Origin: Lichenostomus cassidix
Lineage: Eukaryota; Chordata; Aves; Passeriformes; Meliphagidae
Length of the DNA: 64,000 bases
Assembly (NCBI GenBank): GCA_008360975.2
Contig: VLJF02000046.1
Coordinates: 2,604,001 to 2,668,000, forward strand
Direction of reading: 5' to 3'
Shown: one piece after another, positions 10,681 through 22,096 of the stretch
Layout: every line of letters starts with the position of its first letter
Position numbering within the stretch: the first letter of the stretch is position 1
The notes under the pieces: model-generated
What the model was told of the DNA's origin: nothing
The model's input: only the letters and a program-made list of their open reading frames with translations
The model's database searches: none
Made by a program: the position numbers and the translations under genes

Positions 10681-11250
10681 CAGCCCAAGGCTCTGTGTGC
10701 CAAGGCAGAGGAAGGCAGGATGCAGAGCTGTCAGCAAAGGAAGGGCCAGCGAGGTGGGGCAGCCGGGGGATGACGACAGCCTGCAGGGACAGAGGCGCAG
10801 GGCATGGACAGCGTAGGACAGCCTGGGCTGGAGAGGGCAGAGGGATGTGCAGGAGCTGCAAGGCCCTGACAGAGACAACTTGTGCAGCACTTTGGCCATG
10901 GCTGCTGTCCCTGGCCTTGAGGCCATGAGGAGGAGACAAGTGACCTTTGCAGCCCTGGGGCCTCATGGCCTCCTTGTCCCTGCCCAGCAGCCTGGTAGGG
11001 GCTGCCCCATGGTCCTGCCCTTGGCATTGCACATCCCCACATGCCAGTGCCCCGGGAAGAGCCCTGAGCACTGAGGGAGGGACAGGATCTGCCTTGCCAG
11101 GGGCTGGGGCTCAGGCCTTGGCCCTTTGCATTCCTGAAACACATCCAGGTTTGCTCAGCATCAGAGACACCTTTGGCTTGTTTGTCCCCAGCTGTCATCA
11201 GTGTCAGCCTCCAGTGTTCTGCTCTACCTGGAACCTGGGGACACATTCTC
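10681..11250. repeat. Duplicated block R1, copy 2
   Basis: Nearly identical to 641-1240 from GCCCAAGGCTCTGTG onward, with scattered substitutions. It is non-coding as far as I can see. Confidence 0.75.
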
Positions 11251-11329
11251 ACTTGTGTCCCTTAGTGAGATCAATTAAAACTTCAAGAAACGAAGATTTA
11301 CTGTGACTTTGAATTCTTTAGAGATTTCT

Positions 11330-13344
11330 TCAACTCCCTCTCAGGGACTGATGTTCAGGGACTCCACACCCAACCCACAGGAGAAGTCTTTGTGCTGTTG
11401 CTGTGCTGCTGAGCTGGGCTGGGCTCCCAGCAGCTCCTGTGCACAGCCCAGCACGGCCAGTGATTTGGTGTGGTTGTGACCCCAGGGCAGGACGCTGCCC
11501 TTGGCCTTGCTGAACCTCATCCAATTGTCCTGGGCCCATGGCTGCAGCCTGTCCAGATCCCTCTGCAGAGCTTCCTGCCCTCCAGCACAGCCACACTCCC
11601 ACCCAGCTTGGGGTCACCTGGCAACTGACTGAGGGTGCCCTCGGTGCCTCATCCAGATCAGCAATAAAGAGATTTAACTGAAGTGGCCCCAATCCTGAGC
11701 CCTGGGGACACCCCTGGATGTGACTCCATTGCCCAGCACTCCTTGGGCTGAACTTCTGTCTTTTATGGAGCTCTGCATTCCCTTGCTACTGTTTGCTGAC
11801 AATAAATGAACATCCCTCTGTGTCTCAGGCAGCTCCTTCTCCAAGGAAAGCAGCTGGGAGTTTGTGCCAAGGAGCTGAAAGCTGCAGGTGCAGCCTGAAG
11901 TGGAGGAAGCTGAGATTTGCACAAGGCTGCTCTGAGTCGCAGGGGTTGGATGAAGGAAATGGTGGGGTGGGGGTTAGGGACAGAGTCTGATTGATTGTCA
12001 GCCATAAAGGGTCTTCATTTCATGTCCATTCAGGCTGCATTAGGAGGTGCTAGGGGTCAATACCAACTGGAGATTGCAAATATCAATCTATAAACAGGAA
12101 AAGAAAATTGAACAGGGCAAAACAATTCTCTCAACATTGTTTTAAATACAGTATATTCACTGCCAATAGACTTCTGAAAACTGTATAATTAACCACAAAA
12201 CAATTGAAAACATAAATTCTTCCCAGGGGCTTGTCTGGTTAGGGTGTTTTGAAATGTTAATGAGCCTTTGGCACTGAATTCCTGAAGTGATAAGCTGAAG
12301 GCTGAAAGAGCTCCTGGAAAAGTGAAATACTTTAGCAACCTCCAAGTTGCTGAGGAGGTCAGCAGCCCCCACTGAGGCCATCCCTGCCAAGAGACCATGG
12401 GGGCAATGAGCAGCCAAGGAGAGCATCCCTGGGCTGGGGAAGCAGAACTCAGAGGCACCAGCAGTTCCAGGTGGGAAATGGACTCTGCAATGTTGCTGTG
12501 AAAGCCCTGCCTGGGCTTGGCCAAGCAGGACAGCCAAGGCCTGACCCCCATGCCCTGGCAATGGGGATCGGTGGCCTCACAGGATGCTCGTGGCTCTCCC
12601 GGAGCAGTAGGATGTGGGGTGTGGGATGGTGAGGGCAGGAGAGCAGCAGGAGCCCTGCAAAGCTCTGTGGGCTGGGGGAGGAGGCCACAAGCCCTGGGGC
12701 TGCAAGGAACTGGTGTCTTCTCATGGGCCTCAGTGGCAGGGACAGCAGCCACAGCCAGAGGACACAAATGTCATTGCTGCTGGCAGGGGGTTGTCCCAGC
12801 CCCACCAAGGCCTTTGGTCACCCCACTGCAGCTCTCCTCCCCTGGCCTAGGCCTGTGCTGCTTCCCTTGCAGACTTTACCCACTGCCCCATTTCCCCACC
12901 TCCCTCTGACTCTGGGAGCTCCCAAAGCTTTCCTCATGTCCCTCTGTCCTCCCTTGTTGATGCTTCAGACAAAAAGCTGTGTTTGGCTGAGGAATGGCCA
13001 ATTCCTGTGGGATTCCCAACTCCTGCCTTCTTCCCACACCCTGCTAAAGCTCCTGTGGCTCCCAAGCTGTCCCAGGCACAGCCTTGCTGGAATCTGCTCC
13101 TTCTCTCCCTCTCCCAGCACTGAAATCCATGTCCCATCTGCAGCCCTGCAGAGCAGCCCAGCCCTGTCTGGCCTTGCAGCAGGAACTGGAGGCACTGGAG
13201 GTCAGGGACAGCAACTGGCTCTGGAATGCTCAGGAGATGCTCAGCTTGGGCAGCTCCTGCAGCCCCAGGGCCAGCCCTGCTGCCCAGGACAGCAGCAGAG
13301 AGTTGGCCCAGGGGCTCCTCAGGCAGCTCCTGCTGCCCCAGAGA
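11330..13344. repeat. Duplicated block S, copy 1 (contains old CR1)
   Basis: A ~2-kb composite block found again at 30400-32300, inverted at 44480-46560 and in part at 57640-58560. Its first part (about 11455-11756) is a minus-strand CR1 reverse-transcriptase remnant with the landmark [16 protein letters not shown]. Then come AT-rich DNA and a GC-rich tail with open frames on both strands that differ between copies. No domain is recognised. Confidence 0.75.
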
Positions 13345-13665
13345 CACAATCACAGAACCACAGGATTAACCAGGTTGGAAAAGACCTTTGAGACCATCAA
13401 GTCCAACCTGTGGCCTAACACCACCTTGTCACCAGATTGTGGCTGTAAGTGCAACATCCAGTCTTTCCTTAAACAGCTCCAGGGACAGTGACTCCACAAC
13501 CTCCCTGGAAAGCCCCTTCCAATGCCCAATGAGCCTTTCTGTGAAGAACTTCTTCCTAATGTCCATCCTAGACTTCCTATAACACAGGTTAAGACATTTC
13601 CTTTCATCCTGTCCCTTGTTCCCTGGTAACAGAGCCCAATCCCCAACTGGCTGCACCCTCCTCCA
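13345..13665 (-). mobile_element. CR1 3' end fragment
   Basis: Minus-strand CR1 3' UTR. It starts with the terminal CAGAACCACAGGATTAAC-type tail and contains the conserved GACTCCACAACCTCCCTGG and AACTTCTTCCTAATGTCC words. Confidence 0.9.
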
Positions 13666-13934
13666 CGAGGCCCCAGAGTGTCACAGTGATCTCCATGACT
13701 CCATGAGGCTCTGTAGTGTCACAATGGCCCCTTGGTTCCTTGGGCCCTGAAGTGTCCCAATGGCACCTTGGATCCATGAGGTCTTGCAGGGCAGTAATTG
13801 TCTCCTTGGTTCTGTAGTGTCACAATGGACTCCTTGGTTCCATGGAGCACCACAGTGGCACAATGGGTCCTTGGTTCCATTTTATCCCGTAGTGTCACAA
13901 TGACCCCTTGCTTCCCTGGGGCCCTGCAGTGTCA
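13666..13934 (+). repeat. ~40-bp satellite array, copy 4
   Basis: Forward-orientation units (GTGTCACAATGG...CCTTGGTTCCAT) lie between two CR1 fragments. Confidence 0.85.
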
Positions 13935-14787
13935 CAATCATCACAGAATCACAGAATCAACCAGGTTGGAGAAGACCTTGGAGATCATCAAGTCCAACCT
14001 TTGACCCAACACCACCTTGTCACCCAGACCATGGCACTGAGTGCCACATCCAGTCTTTCCTTAAACACCTCCAGGGACAGTGACTCCACCACCTCCCTGG
14101 GCAGCCCATTGCAATGCCCAATCACTCTTTCTGTGAAGAATTCTTGCCTAATGTCCAGCCTAAATCTTTCCTAGTGCAGCTAAAGTCTGTGTCCTCTTGT
14201 CCTCCGACTGTTGCCCAGGAGAAGAGCCCAACCCCCACCTGGCTGCAGCCTCCTGTCTGGGAGTTGAAGAGAGTGATGAGGTCTCCCCTGAGCCTCCTCT
14301 TCTCCAGGATAAACAACCCCAGCTCCAAACTCAGCCACTCCTCACAGCACTTGTGTTCCAGACCCTTCCCCAGCCTTGTTGCCCTTCTCTGGACACACTC
14401 CAGCCCCTCAATGTCCTTCCTAAACTGGGGGCCCAGAACGGGACAGAGCAATCGAGGTGAGGTCTCACCAGTGCCAAGTACAGGGGAAGAATCACTGCCC
14501 TGCTCCTGCTGGCCACACCATTCCTGATCCAGGCCAGATGCCACTGGCCTCCTTGGCCACCTGGGCACACTGCTGGCTCATGTCCAGCCTGCTGTCCATC
14601 AGTGGCCCCAGGTCCCTTTCTGTTTGGCCACTGTCCAGCCACTCTGTCCCCAGCCTGTAGCGCTGCAGGGGTTGTTGTGGCCAAAGTGCAGGACCTGGCA
14701 CTTGGTCTGGTTAAACCTGACATTGTTGGATTTGGCCCCTGGATCCAGCCTGTCCAGGTCCCTCTGCAGAGCCCTCCTACCCTCCAG
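13935..14787 (-). mobile_element. CR1 fragment, minus, 3' UTR to reverse transcriptase end
   Basis: A longer CR1 copy than at 5540-6121, covering the terminal octamer tail, 3' UTR and C-terminal reverse-transcriptase codons (GTCCCTCTGCAGAGCCCTCC at the far end). It faces the plus-strand CR1 at 14790, forming an inverted CR1 pair. Confidence 0.9.
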
Positions 14788-14789
14788 AA

Positions 14790-15112
14790 GGTCTACATTT
14801 GCACCCAGCCAGATGGATGTCAGTGTCTTTTCCTGGGCAAACAGTGAGAGGACAAGAGGGGACAGCCTTAAACTGTGTCAGGGGAGATTTAGGCTGCACA
14901 TTAGGAAGAGGTTCTACACAGAAAGAGTGATTGGGCATTGGATTGGGCTTCCCAGGGAGGTGGTGGAGTCACTGTCCCTGGAGGTGTTTGACTGAATGTG
15001 GCACTTGGTGCCATGGTTTGGCTGACAAGGTGGTGTTGGTTCAAATGTTGGACTTGATGATCTCAAAGGTCTTTTTCAACCTGGATGATTCTGTGATTCT
15101 GTGATAATTGTG
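14790..15112 (+). mobile_element. CR1 3' UTR fragment, plus
   Basis: Plus-strand CR1 3' UTR with AGGGGAGATTTAGGCTGCAC, GGAGGTGGTGGAGTCACTG and the terminal GATTCTGTGATTCTGTGAT tail. It sits head-on to the preceding minus-strand CR1. Confidence 0.9.
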
Positions 15113-15775
15113 ACATTGCAATGCCCCAGGGAAGCAAGAGGCCATTGTGACACTGTGGGGCCTTGTGGAACTAAGAGGACCAAAGTGACACCGTGTATTG
15201 CATGGCATCATAGAGCCAAGGGGCCATTGTGACATTTTGAGTCCTCGTGGAACCACAAAGGCCACTGTGACACTGTGGGGCCTTGCTGAACCAAAGGGCC
15301 ATTGTGCAACTCTGAGGACTCTTGGAAGCAAGAAGCCACTGTGACACTGTGGGGCTAAATGGAATAAGGAAGACCATTGTGACACTGTGTGGCCTTGTTT
15401 AACGATGGGGCCATTGTGACACTGCAGGGCCTCATGGAACCAAGGGCCAAGCGTACTAAGTGGAGCCTTGTGGAGGCACAGAGAGCACTGGGACACTGCA
15501 GGACCTCTTATAAGCTCGGGGCGGTTGTTACATTGTGGGGACTCGTGGAATGAAGAATACAATTTTGGCACCATGGCGCCTTGTGGAACCAAGAGGCCAT
15601 TTGGGCACTGTGGAACCAAGGAGATCATTGCTGACCTGTGAGACCTCATGGAACCAAGGAGGCATTGTGACACTGCAGGGCTTTGGGGAACCAAGGAGCC
15701 ATCAGAATGCTATGGAGACTCATGGAATCATGGAAACCATTGTGAAACTCTAGGGCCTCATGGAACTGAGGTGAA
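15113..15775 (-). repeat. ~40-bp satellite array, copy 5
   Basis: Reverse-orientation units begin directly after the CR1 tail and stop at the next CR1. Confidence 0.85.
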
Positions 15776-16398
15776 ACCAACTCAGCTGGGTGAAACAAAC
15801 TCAGTGGATCTGCTGGAGGGTAGCAGGGCTCTGCAGAGGGACCTGGACAGGCTGGATCCAGGGGCCAAGTCCAACAATGTCAGGTTTAACAAGACCAAAT
15901 GCCAGGTCCTGCACTTTGGCCACAACAACCCCTGCAGTGCTGCAGGCTGGGGACAGAGTGGCTGGACAGTGGCCAAACAGAAAGGGACCTGGGGGCACTG
16001 ATGGACAGCAGGCTGGACATGAGCCAGCAGTGTGCCCAGGTGGCAAAGGAGGCCAATGGCATCTGGCCTGGATCAGGAATGGTGTGGCCAGCAGGAGCAG
16101 GGCAGTGATTCTTCCCCTGTACTTGGCACTGGTGAGACCTCACCTCGAGTGCTGTGTCCAGTTCTGGGCCCCAGTTTAGGAAGGACATTGAGGGGCTGGA
16201 GCGTGTCCAGAGAAGGGCAACAAGGCTGGGGAAGGGTCTGGAACACAAGTGCTGTGAGGAGTGGCTGAGTTTGGAGCTGGGGTTGTTTATCCTGGAGAAG
16301 AGGAGGCTCAGGGCAGACAAGGTGCTGTTAGCTCACAGGTTGGACTTGATGATCCCAAAGGTCTTTTCCACCCTTGTTGATTCTGTGATTCTCTGAAA
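15776..16398 (+). mobile_element. CR1 fragment, plus
   Basis: Reverse-transcriptase C-terminus and 3' UTR with the GATTCTGTGATTCTCTGA tail. It is the inverted counterpart of 5540-6121 and the inner end of the right palindrome arm, and it extends slightly further 5' than the left-arm copy. Confidence 0.9.
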
Positions 16399-18400
16399 GC
16401 ACCCTTGAAGCAGCTGCAGGATGAGCCCTGGGCCTCCTCTTCAGAAGGTCCAGCAGCCCATGGCCCTCAGCTTCTCCCCACAGGCCCCAAAGCCCATCCT
16501 GTCAGTCCTGCAGAGCCTCTCCAGCTCCTCCTCACTGCCCCACAACAGGGAGCCTCACAGCCACACACAGCAGTCCAGATGTGCCCCCTGGCCTGTGCTG
16601 CCTCTGGCAAGGGAACAGCACGAGGCACTGCAGGACCCTGCAGACAATTCATGAAGCACTTGTAGGATGATCCTGCTCACCAAGGGATGTTCCCATGGTG
16701 CCAAGTCAGGAACTGAAATGGGGAGTGGGGCCAGAGAGGAAAGGGCAAACAGGGATGGGCTGTTTGCAGGGGAGGGGACAGGGATGGGCAAGAGGAAGAA
16801 ATGTGGATGAGGAAAGAGGAAAGAAAGCAAAGGTGAAGCAAAGGAAATGCTCAGGGCTGTTTGGGGGTGGCTGCCAGGCAGCCCTGACTCTGAGCAACAA
16901 CATCTGCAGAGGGACAGGAAACTCACAGCTCATGGGAACAAATTTTCTGGCTGACTTCAGAGGTCACAACAAAGCTGAGTGGTTTCCCTCCCATCCCCAG
17001 CCCTTGCTGGCCCCCAGGGCTGATGGTGTTTGTGCTCATTCAGGTTCATCTCCCCACACCAACCCCATGGGGTGCTCACGCCTGCTGTGTGCAATGCAAA
17101 CAGGGCTCCTGAGCCAGTGCTGCCGTGTCTCTGCCTGGAAGGATCAAGCAGCTCTGGGAGCTGGGGGAGAGGCCAGGGCTGCCAAGGGGGGATGTTGTTG
17201 GCAGCTCCATGAGGACGCTCTGGGATGCTGCCCTGGGCTGTCCAGTGCAGTGGTGTCCCGGGTTAATGATAAGACTCTCTCTCCTCCGAGAGCGAAGGGC
17301 CCCGACACCCCCTCCCCCACCCACAACAGAACCTCTTAGATGGAAGTGAAGAAAAAAACTATTTATTTGACAAAACCACGCAGAGTGCCCTGCAAGGCAC
17401 AGGGGAAGGGGAAGAAACAAGGTGAAAAGGAGTTATTCAACCTGATTAAAAAGTCCTTCTCTCAGACGCAGCCCCTCTCCTCCTCGCCCCCCCGGGGCCG
17501 GGTGGAGCTCCCTGGAGAGCTCTGCTGTCCTCTGGCCCTCCTGGGTCTCCGGGTAGCAAAGCAGATCGAAGAGAAGGGGTCCAAACTAGGAAAAAGAAAA
17601 AAAATGGAAAAAAAAAATGGGAGCAGAGCTCACTCCGACCCCCATCCAGCAGGCAGTCTCTGCCGGGCGACGAATCCTCCCCCGGAGCGAGGCTTGGGGA
17701 AAATGTTTTCAAAACAACCCGCGTTTCTCTCTTTGGCTGGGTGTAGTTAAAGAGATAGGACCACACATTTTTCTTTCTTGGGCATATAAGCCAACGATAG
17801 GGGATAAAGGATTATCATAACATCAATCCAAGACAAGTTGGGATGGATCAGCCCCTGCTCTGCTGCTCCTTCCCGGCTCCCCCAGGGATCTTGCAGAGCC
17901 CCAGCCATGCTGTTTGCCCCCAGCCTGCCCACGGCCACCCTGCAGCTGCTCACGGGGGTTTTCTCTGCTCAGCATTGGCCTGGGCGTGTTCTGGAGAGAG
18001 CCTGGGCAAGGAGCCTCGAGCCCCCAGGCCCTGCCCTGAGGCGTCAGCTGTGCCCCAGCAGTGCCCATGGCCTGTCCCTGCTGCAGCCCCGGCACTGCCA
18101 CCCCCAGCACTGGCAGCGACCCCGAGAGCACTCAGGCCCTACAGCAACACGAGGGGCAGCAGGGCAGCGGGGCAGTGGCACGGGAGCAGCACTGGCAGCA
18201 CCAAGTGCTGCTGCTCCTTGGCACAGCTGCTGTGCCACCCCTGATCTGCCCCAGCTCTGCACACAGACATTGCTGCTGCAGCTCCACAGATGGGAACAAA
18301 GTGGGATCTCTGGTGAAAACTTGGTTAGGAGATCCTTTAGTTTGTTTAAAGCCACCGAGGGCACAGCTCCTCATTGACACAGTCTGTGGGTCACAGCAAA
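16399..18400. repeat. Duplicated block U, copy 2 (inverted, LTR-split)
   Basis: Reverse complement of 4140-5535. Collinearity is broken only by the LTR insertion, which lands where the left arm reads CCCACTGCGCTGG. An A/C-rich run at about 18455-18505 separates the block from the receptor gene. Confidence 0.75.
17254..17835 (-). mobile_element. Solo LTR (582 bp), ~5-bp TSD, copy 1
   Basis: Starts TGTCCCGGG and ends CCAAGACA. It is flanked by AGTGG (17249-17253) and AGTTG (17836-17840), a 5-bp TSD with one change. The empty site exists in the left arm near 4685. On the minus strand it has a TTATAT box near its start and an AATAAA within the R-like region. A second copy lies at 23977-24556. 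Class is not certain; 5-bp TSDs suggest ERVL or ERV1 rather than ERVK. Confidence 0.85.
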
Positions 18401-18548
18401 GATGGAGAGAAGCAAAATGAGAAATGGCACAATGACTTTTATTTGTGGATGGTAAAAAACTAAAACAAAAAAAAAACCCACAACCGACCAACAAGAACCA
18501 TTAAAGAAGACTCCTGTAACAAGTGATTTTTGGAAAGTGGCAACCAAT

Positions 18549-19481
18549 TTAATGTTTCCGAAATTGTCCAGTCATCAGTCTCCACACTGCAGCCTTGAGC
18601 TCCTGGTTCCTCAGGCTGTAGATGAGGGGATTCAGTACTGGAGGCACCACTGAGTACAGAATTGAAACCATGAGGTCCAGCGTTGGGGAAGAGATGGAGG
18701 GAGGCTTCAGGTAAGCAAACATTATAGTGCTGAGGAACAGGGAAACCACAGCCAGGTGAGGGAGGCATGTGGAAAAGGCTTTGTGCCGTCCCTGCTCAGA
18801 GGGGATCCTCAGCACAGCCCTGAAAATCTGCACATAGGAGAAAACTATGAACACAAAACAGCCAAAAGCTAAACAGGCACTAACAGAAAGCAGCCAAAGT
18901 TCCCTGAGTTTGGAGTGTGAGCAGGACAGCTTGAGGATCTGTGGAATTTCACAGAAGAACTGGCCCAGGGCATTGCTGTGGCACAGAGGCAGGGAAAATG
19001 TATTGGCTGTGTGCGGCAGAGCATTGAGAAAGCCACTGGCCCAGGCAGCTGCTGCCATGTGGGCACAAGCTCTGCTGCCCAGGAGGGTCCCATAGTGCAG
19101 GGGTTTGCAGATGGACACATAGCGGTCATAGCACATGATGGTGAGGAGAGAAATCTCTGCTGAATTGAAGAACAAAAAGAAAAAGACCTGAGAAGAACAC
19201 CCTGAGTAGGAGATGTCCCTGGTGTCCCAGAGGGAATTGTGCATGGCTTTGGGGACAGTGGTGCAGATGGAGCCCAGGTCAGTGAGGGCCAGGTTGAGCA
19301 GGAAGAAGAACATGGGGGTGTGCAGGTGGTGGTTCCAGGCTACGGCGCTGATGATGAGGCTGTTGGCCAGGAGGGCAGCCAGGGAGATGCCCAGGAAGAG
19401 GAAGAAGTGCAGGAGCTGCAGCTGCCGTGTGTCTGCGAATGGCAGGAGGAGGAAGTGGCTGATGGAGCTGCTGTTGGACAT
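18549..19481 (-). CDS. Olfactory receptor, family 14-like, intact (copy 2)
   Basis: A second full-length, intron-free odorant receptor of 310 residues, on the opposite strand from copy 1 and at the mirror position of the inverted repeat. It keeps every family hallmark: N-terminal NSSS glycosylation site, LHTPMFFFL, CYDRYVSICKPLHY after TM3, RHKAFSTCLPHL, and NPLIYSLRNQE in TM7, plus the conserved extracellular-loop cysteines. A splice-acceptor-like TTCAACAG ends 23 bp before the ATG. Compared with copy 1, only three of the first 95 residues differ. Most changes fall in TM3 to TM6, the odorant-binding half. The 3' flank diverges from copy 1 soon after the stop. Both copies appear functional from sequence. 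Confidence 0.95.
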   Translation of the reverse strand: MSNSSSISHFLLLPFADTRQLQLLHFFLFLGISLAALLANSLIISAVAWNHHLHTPMFFFLLNLALTDLGSICTTVPKAMHNSLWDTRDISYSGCSSQVFFFLFFNSAEISLLTIMCYDRYVSICKPLHYGTLLGSRACAHMAAAAWASGFLNALPHTANTFSLPLCHSNALGQFFCEIPQILKLSCSHSKLRELWLLSVSACLAFGCFVFIVFSYVQIFRAVLRIPSEQGRHKAFSTCLPHLAVVSLFLSTIMFAYLKPPSISSPTLDLMVSILYSVVPPVLNPLIYSLRNQELKAAVWRLMTGQFRKH

Positions 19482-19503
19482 TTTCTGTCTCTGGGCATTG
19501 GAA

Positions 19504-21189
19504 GCTGTTGAAGGAGGAAAGAATTGACAATTTTGAAGCGATTTCTAATAAAAAAGTCAAAGTCCTTTCTCATAGAGCCTTCCCTGCCACTAAATACCTC
19601 CTCCTTGTCTGTATCTCAAGCACTTCCTTCACCTTGTTTGCTGGAGCCCTGATTGCTGCTGGCCAGTGTTGTGTGAGGATCTGGACCTTGACCTGCAGGA
19701 CACCTGGGAGTCAGACCTGCTCCCCCAGTCAGTGCAGGGGACAGTGAGGGCAGGAGCCACTCCTGGTGTTTTAACTTGGATAAGGAATCTACTCCTAAGG
19801 CACAGGAGCTTGTCAGCAGCAGCACTGCAAGGGCAAATGGATGGGGATGGCAGAAGGCAGAATGAGAGACTCTGCTGCACTTTGGGAGAACAGCCAGTCC
19901 AGTGAGGCAGGAGGATTGTCTGAGGCTTAGTGCAGACTGAGGGGAGCTGCTCTGTCCCTCTCTCCTGTTCCCAGCTGCCCAGCACTTGCACCGTTCTGAG
20001 ATCCACTCCCATGTTACCCAGGAAAGCCAGGAGACACTACTGAGAGCAGAAGGATCTGTGGCCAACAAAGTGCATCCTCCCTTTCCCAAAGTCAGGGACA
20101 GTCATTTCATTGCCAGCCTGCCCTGCCCAGAGCTGCCCAGGGCAGAGGGAGCTGGGACACCTCATTGCTGTGCTCACCCTGCACAGGAGGAGCCCCAAGG
20201 GCTGCGCCTGACCCTGCAGCTGCAGCTGCCATTGCCAGAGAGCCTGTCAGCAATGCCAGGAGCAGCTGAGCAAGGCAAGGAGAGAGACAGCCGAGCCCTG
20301 AGGAAAAGCCTTTCCCTGCCCAGCCCTGCACAGCCCCTCGCAGGCAGCAGCAGTGCAGGACAGTCGCCCTCAGGCCCTGGGCAGCAGGGAATGGGCAATG
20401 GCAGGAGAGATGCCCTTCATCTCTGGTGCTGCTCTGCCGGCCCAGGAGGGGACTGAGGGCCCCGAGCCCCTGGGCTGAGGGCTGTGCTGGCTGCCAGGGG
20501 ACACAAGAGCTCTGCTGCTCAGGGCAGCTGGCAGATCCCCTGCCCTGGCAAAGAGCCCTCAGGGCTGCAGGAGCTGCTCTGCAGGACAGCCCTGGGCACC
20601 CCTGGCTGCTCCCCCACCTTCCCAGCCTGCAGCCATCCCTGGCAGCAGGAGCTGTCCTGCCCTGTCCCTCTGACGGTGCCCAGGGCAGCCCCGCTCTGCA
20701 GCACATCCTCCCCCAAACCAGAAACACCAGCAGAGCCATCCTTACAGTCATATCAGTGCTGTCATGTGTCAGCTTTAGGAGATCCCTGCAGCCAGAGACT
20801 TACTGTATCATATGTTGTGAAGATTTCTCCATGAATAAGCTCAGAATTGTCCTTCCAGTTGCTTTAAGCCTCTGTCTGCTTCACTCCTCTCAGGTACCTG
20901 CAGGCAGCACCCTCAGCCCTGCTGGGCTGGGAGAGAAACTTCTCCTCAGGAGAAATGTCTTTTTGAAGCTCTTCTTGGTTGCCAGGAGTTCCCTCTGTGC
21001 CAGGAGCCCAGCCCAGCTCAGCAGCACAGCAACAGCACAAGGACTTTAATGAGCCTCTTGGGGATTTGGTGTTGTTTACATGAGACTCAGTCCCTGAGAG
21101 AGTGTTCAAAAAACTTCTCAAGAACTCAAAGATTCTTTAAGTTTTAATGGGTCTCACTGAGTGACACAACTGAGAAAGTGTCTCCAGGT
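19504..21189 (-). other. 5' flank of OR copy 2
   Basis: Inverted counterpart of 1241-3013, non-coding as far as I can see. The first ~600 bp next to the gene (19504-20090) differ more from copy 1 than the distal part. The two receptors may therefore have different proximal 5' UTRs or promoters. Confidence 0.55.
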
Positions 21190-21741
21190 TTCAAATAGAG
21201 CAGAACTCTGGAGGCAGTGATGACAGGTGGGGACAAACAAGCCAAAGGTGTCTCTGGTGCTGAGCAAACCTGGATGTGTTTCAGGAATGCAAAGGGCCTA
21301 GGCCTGAGCCCCAGCCCCTGGCAAGGCAGATCCTGTCCCTCCCTCAGTGCTCAGGGCTCTTCCCGGGGCACTGGCATGTGGGGATGTGCAATGCCAAGGG
21401 CAGGACCATGGGGCAGCCCCTGCCAGGCTGCTGGGCAGGGACAAGGAGGCCATGAGGCCCCAGGGCTGCAAGGGTCACTTGTGTCCTCCTCATGGCCTCA
21501 GGGCCAGGGACAGCAGCCATGGCCAAAGTGCTGCACAATTGGCTCTGTCAGGGCCTTGCAGCTCCTGCAATTCCCTCTGCCCTCTCCAGCCCAGGCTGTC
21601 CTACGCTGTCCATGCCCTGCGCCTCTGTCCCTCCAGGCTGTCGTCATCCCCCGGCTGCCCCACCTCGCTGGCCCTTCCTTTGCTGACAGCTCTGTGTCCT
21701 GCCTGCCTCTGCCTTGGCACACAGAGCCTTGGGCTTGATAC
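21190..21741. repeat. Duplicated block R1, copy 3 (inverted)
   Basis: Reverse complement of 641-1240, including the GGCATTGCACATCCCCACATG landmark on the minus strand. Confidence 0.75.
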
Positions 21742-22096
21742 CAGAAGGGTTAATTCAATTTTTACTGTGCCTGTGAACTTATAGCAGGGAAACAAAGCAT
21801 GCAAGGTCTGCTTTCCCAGCGGGGATATTTGGAAGAGAAAAAGAAAACATCTGGCTAAAGAGTGCCGTGTTGGAAAAAACATGGACTGGATTTGGGAACT
21901 TGGGGTGGGTTTTGTGGTAATGGGTAAATTGTAATACACATGTAGCCACTGTAGATAAACAACGCACTTGCAGAATCACGTGTCCATGTAAGGTTAGGAT
22001 TTATCCCCTCTTGGACCTCAGGCCTGAATAAATGATGCCCTCTTTAACACCAAATTAGTGTTAAGGAGTTTTCTGTGGATATTTGAGATATTTGGT
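21742..22096 (+). mobile_element. LTR-like element 'LTR-A', copy 2
   Basis: Plus-strand copy with AATAAA at 22027-22032 followed by a terminal stretch ending GATATTTGGTGACAG. The ~40-bp satellite begins exactly there. It pairs with 272-640 in the inverted repeat. Confidence 0.5.
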
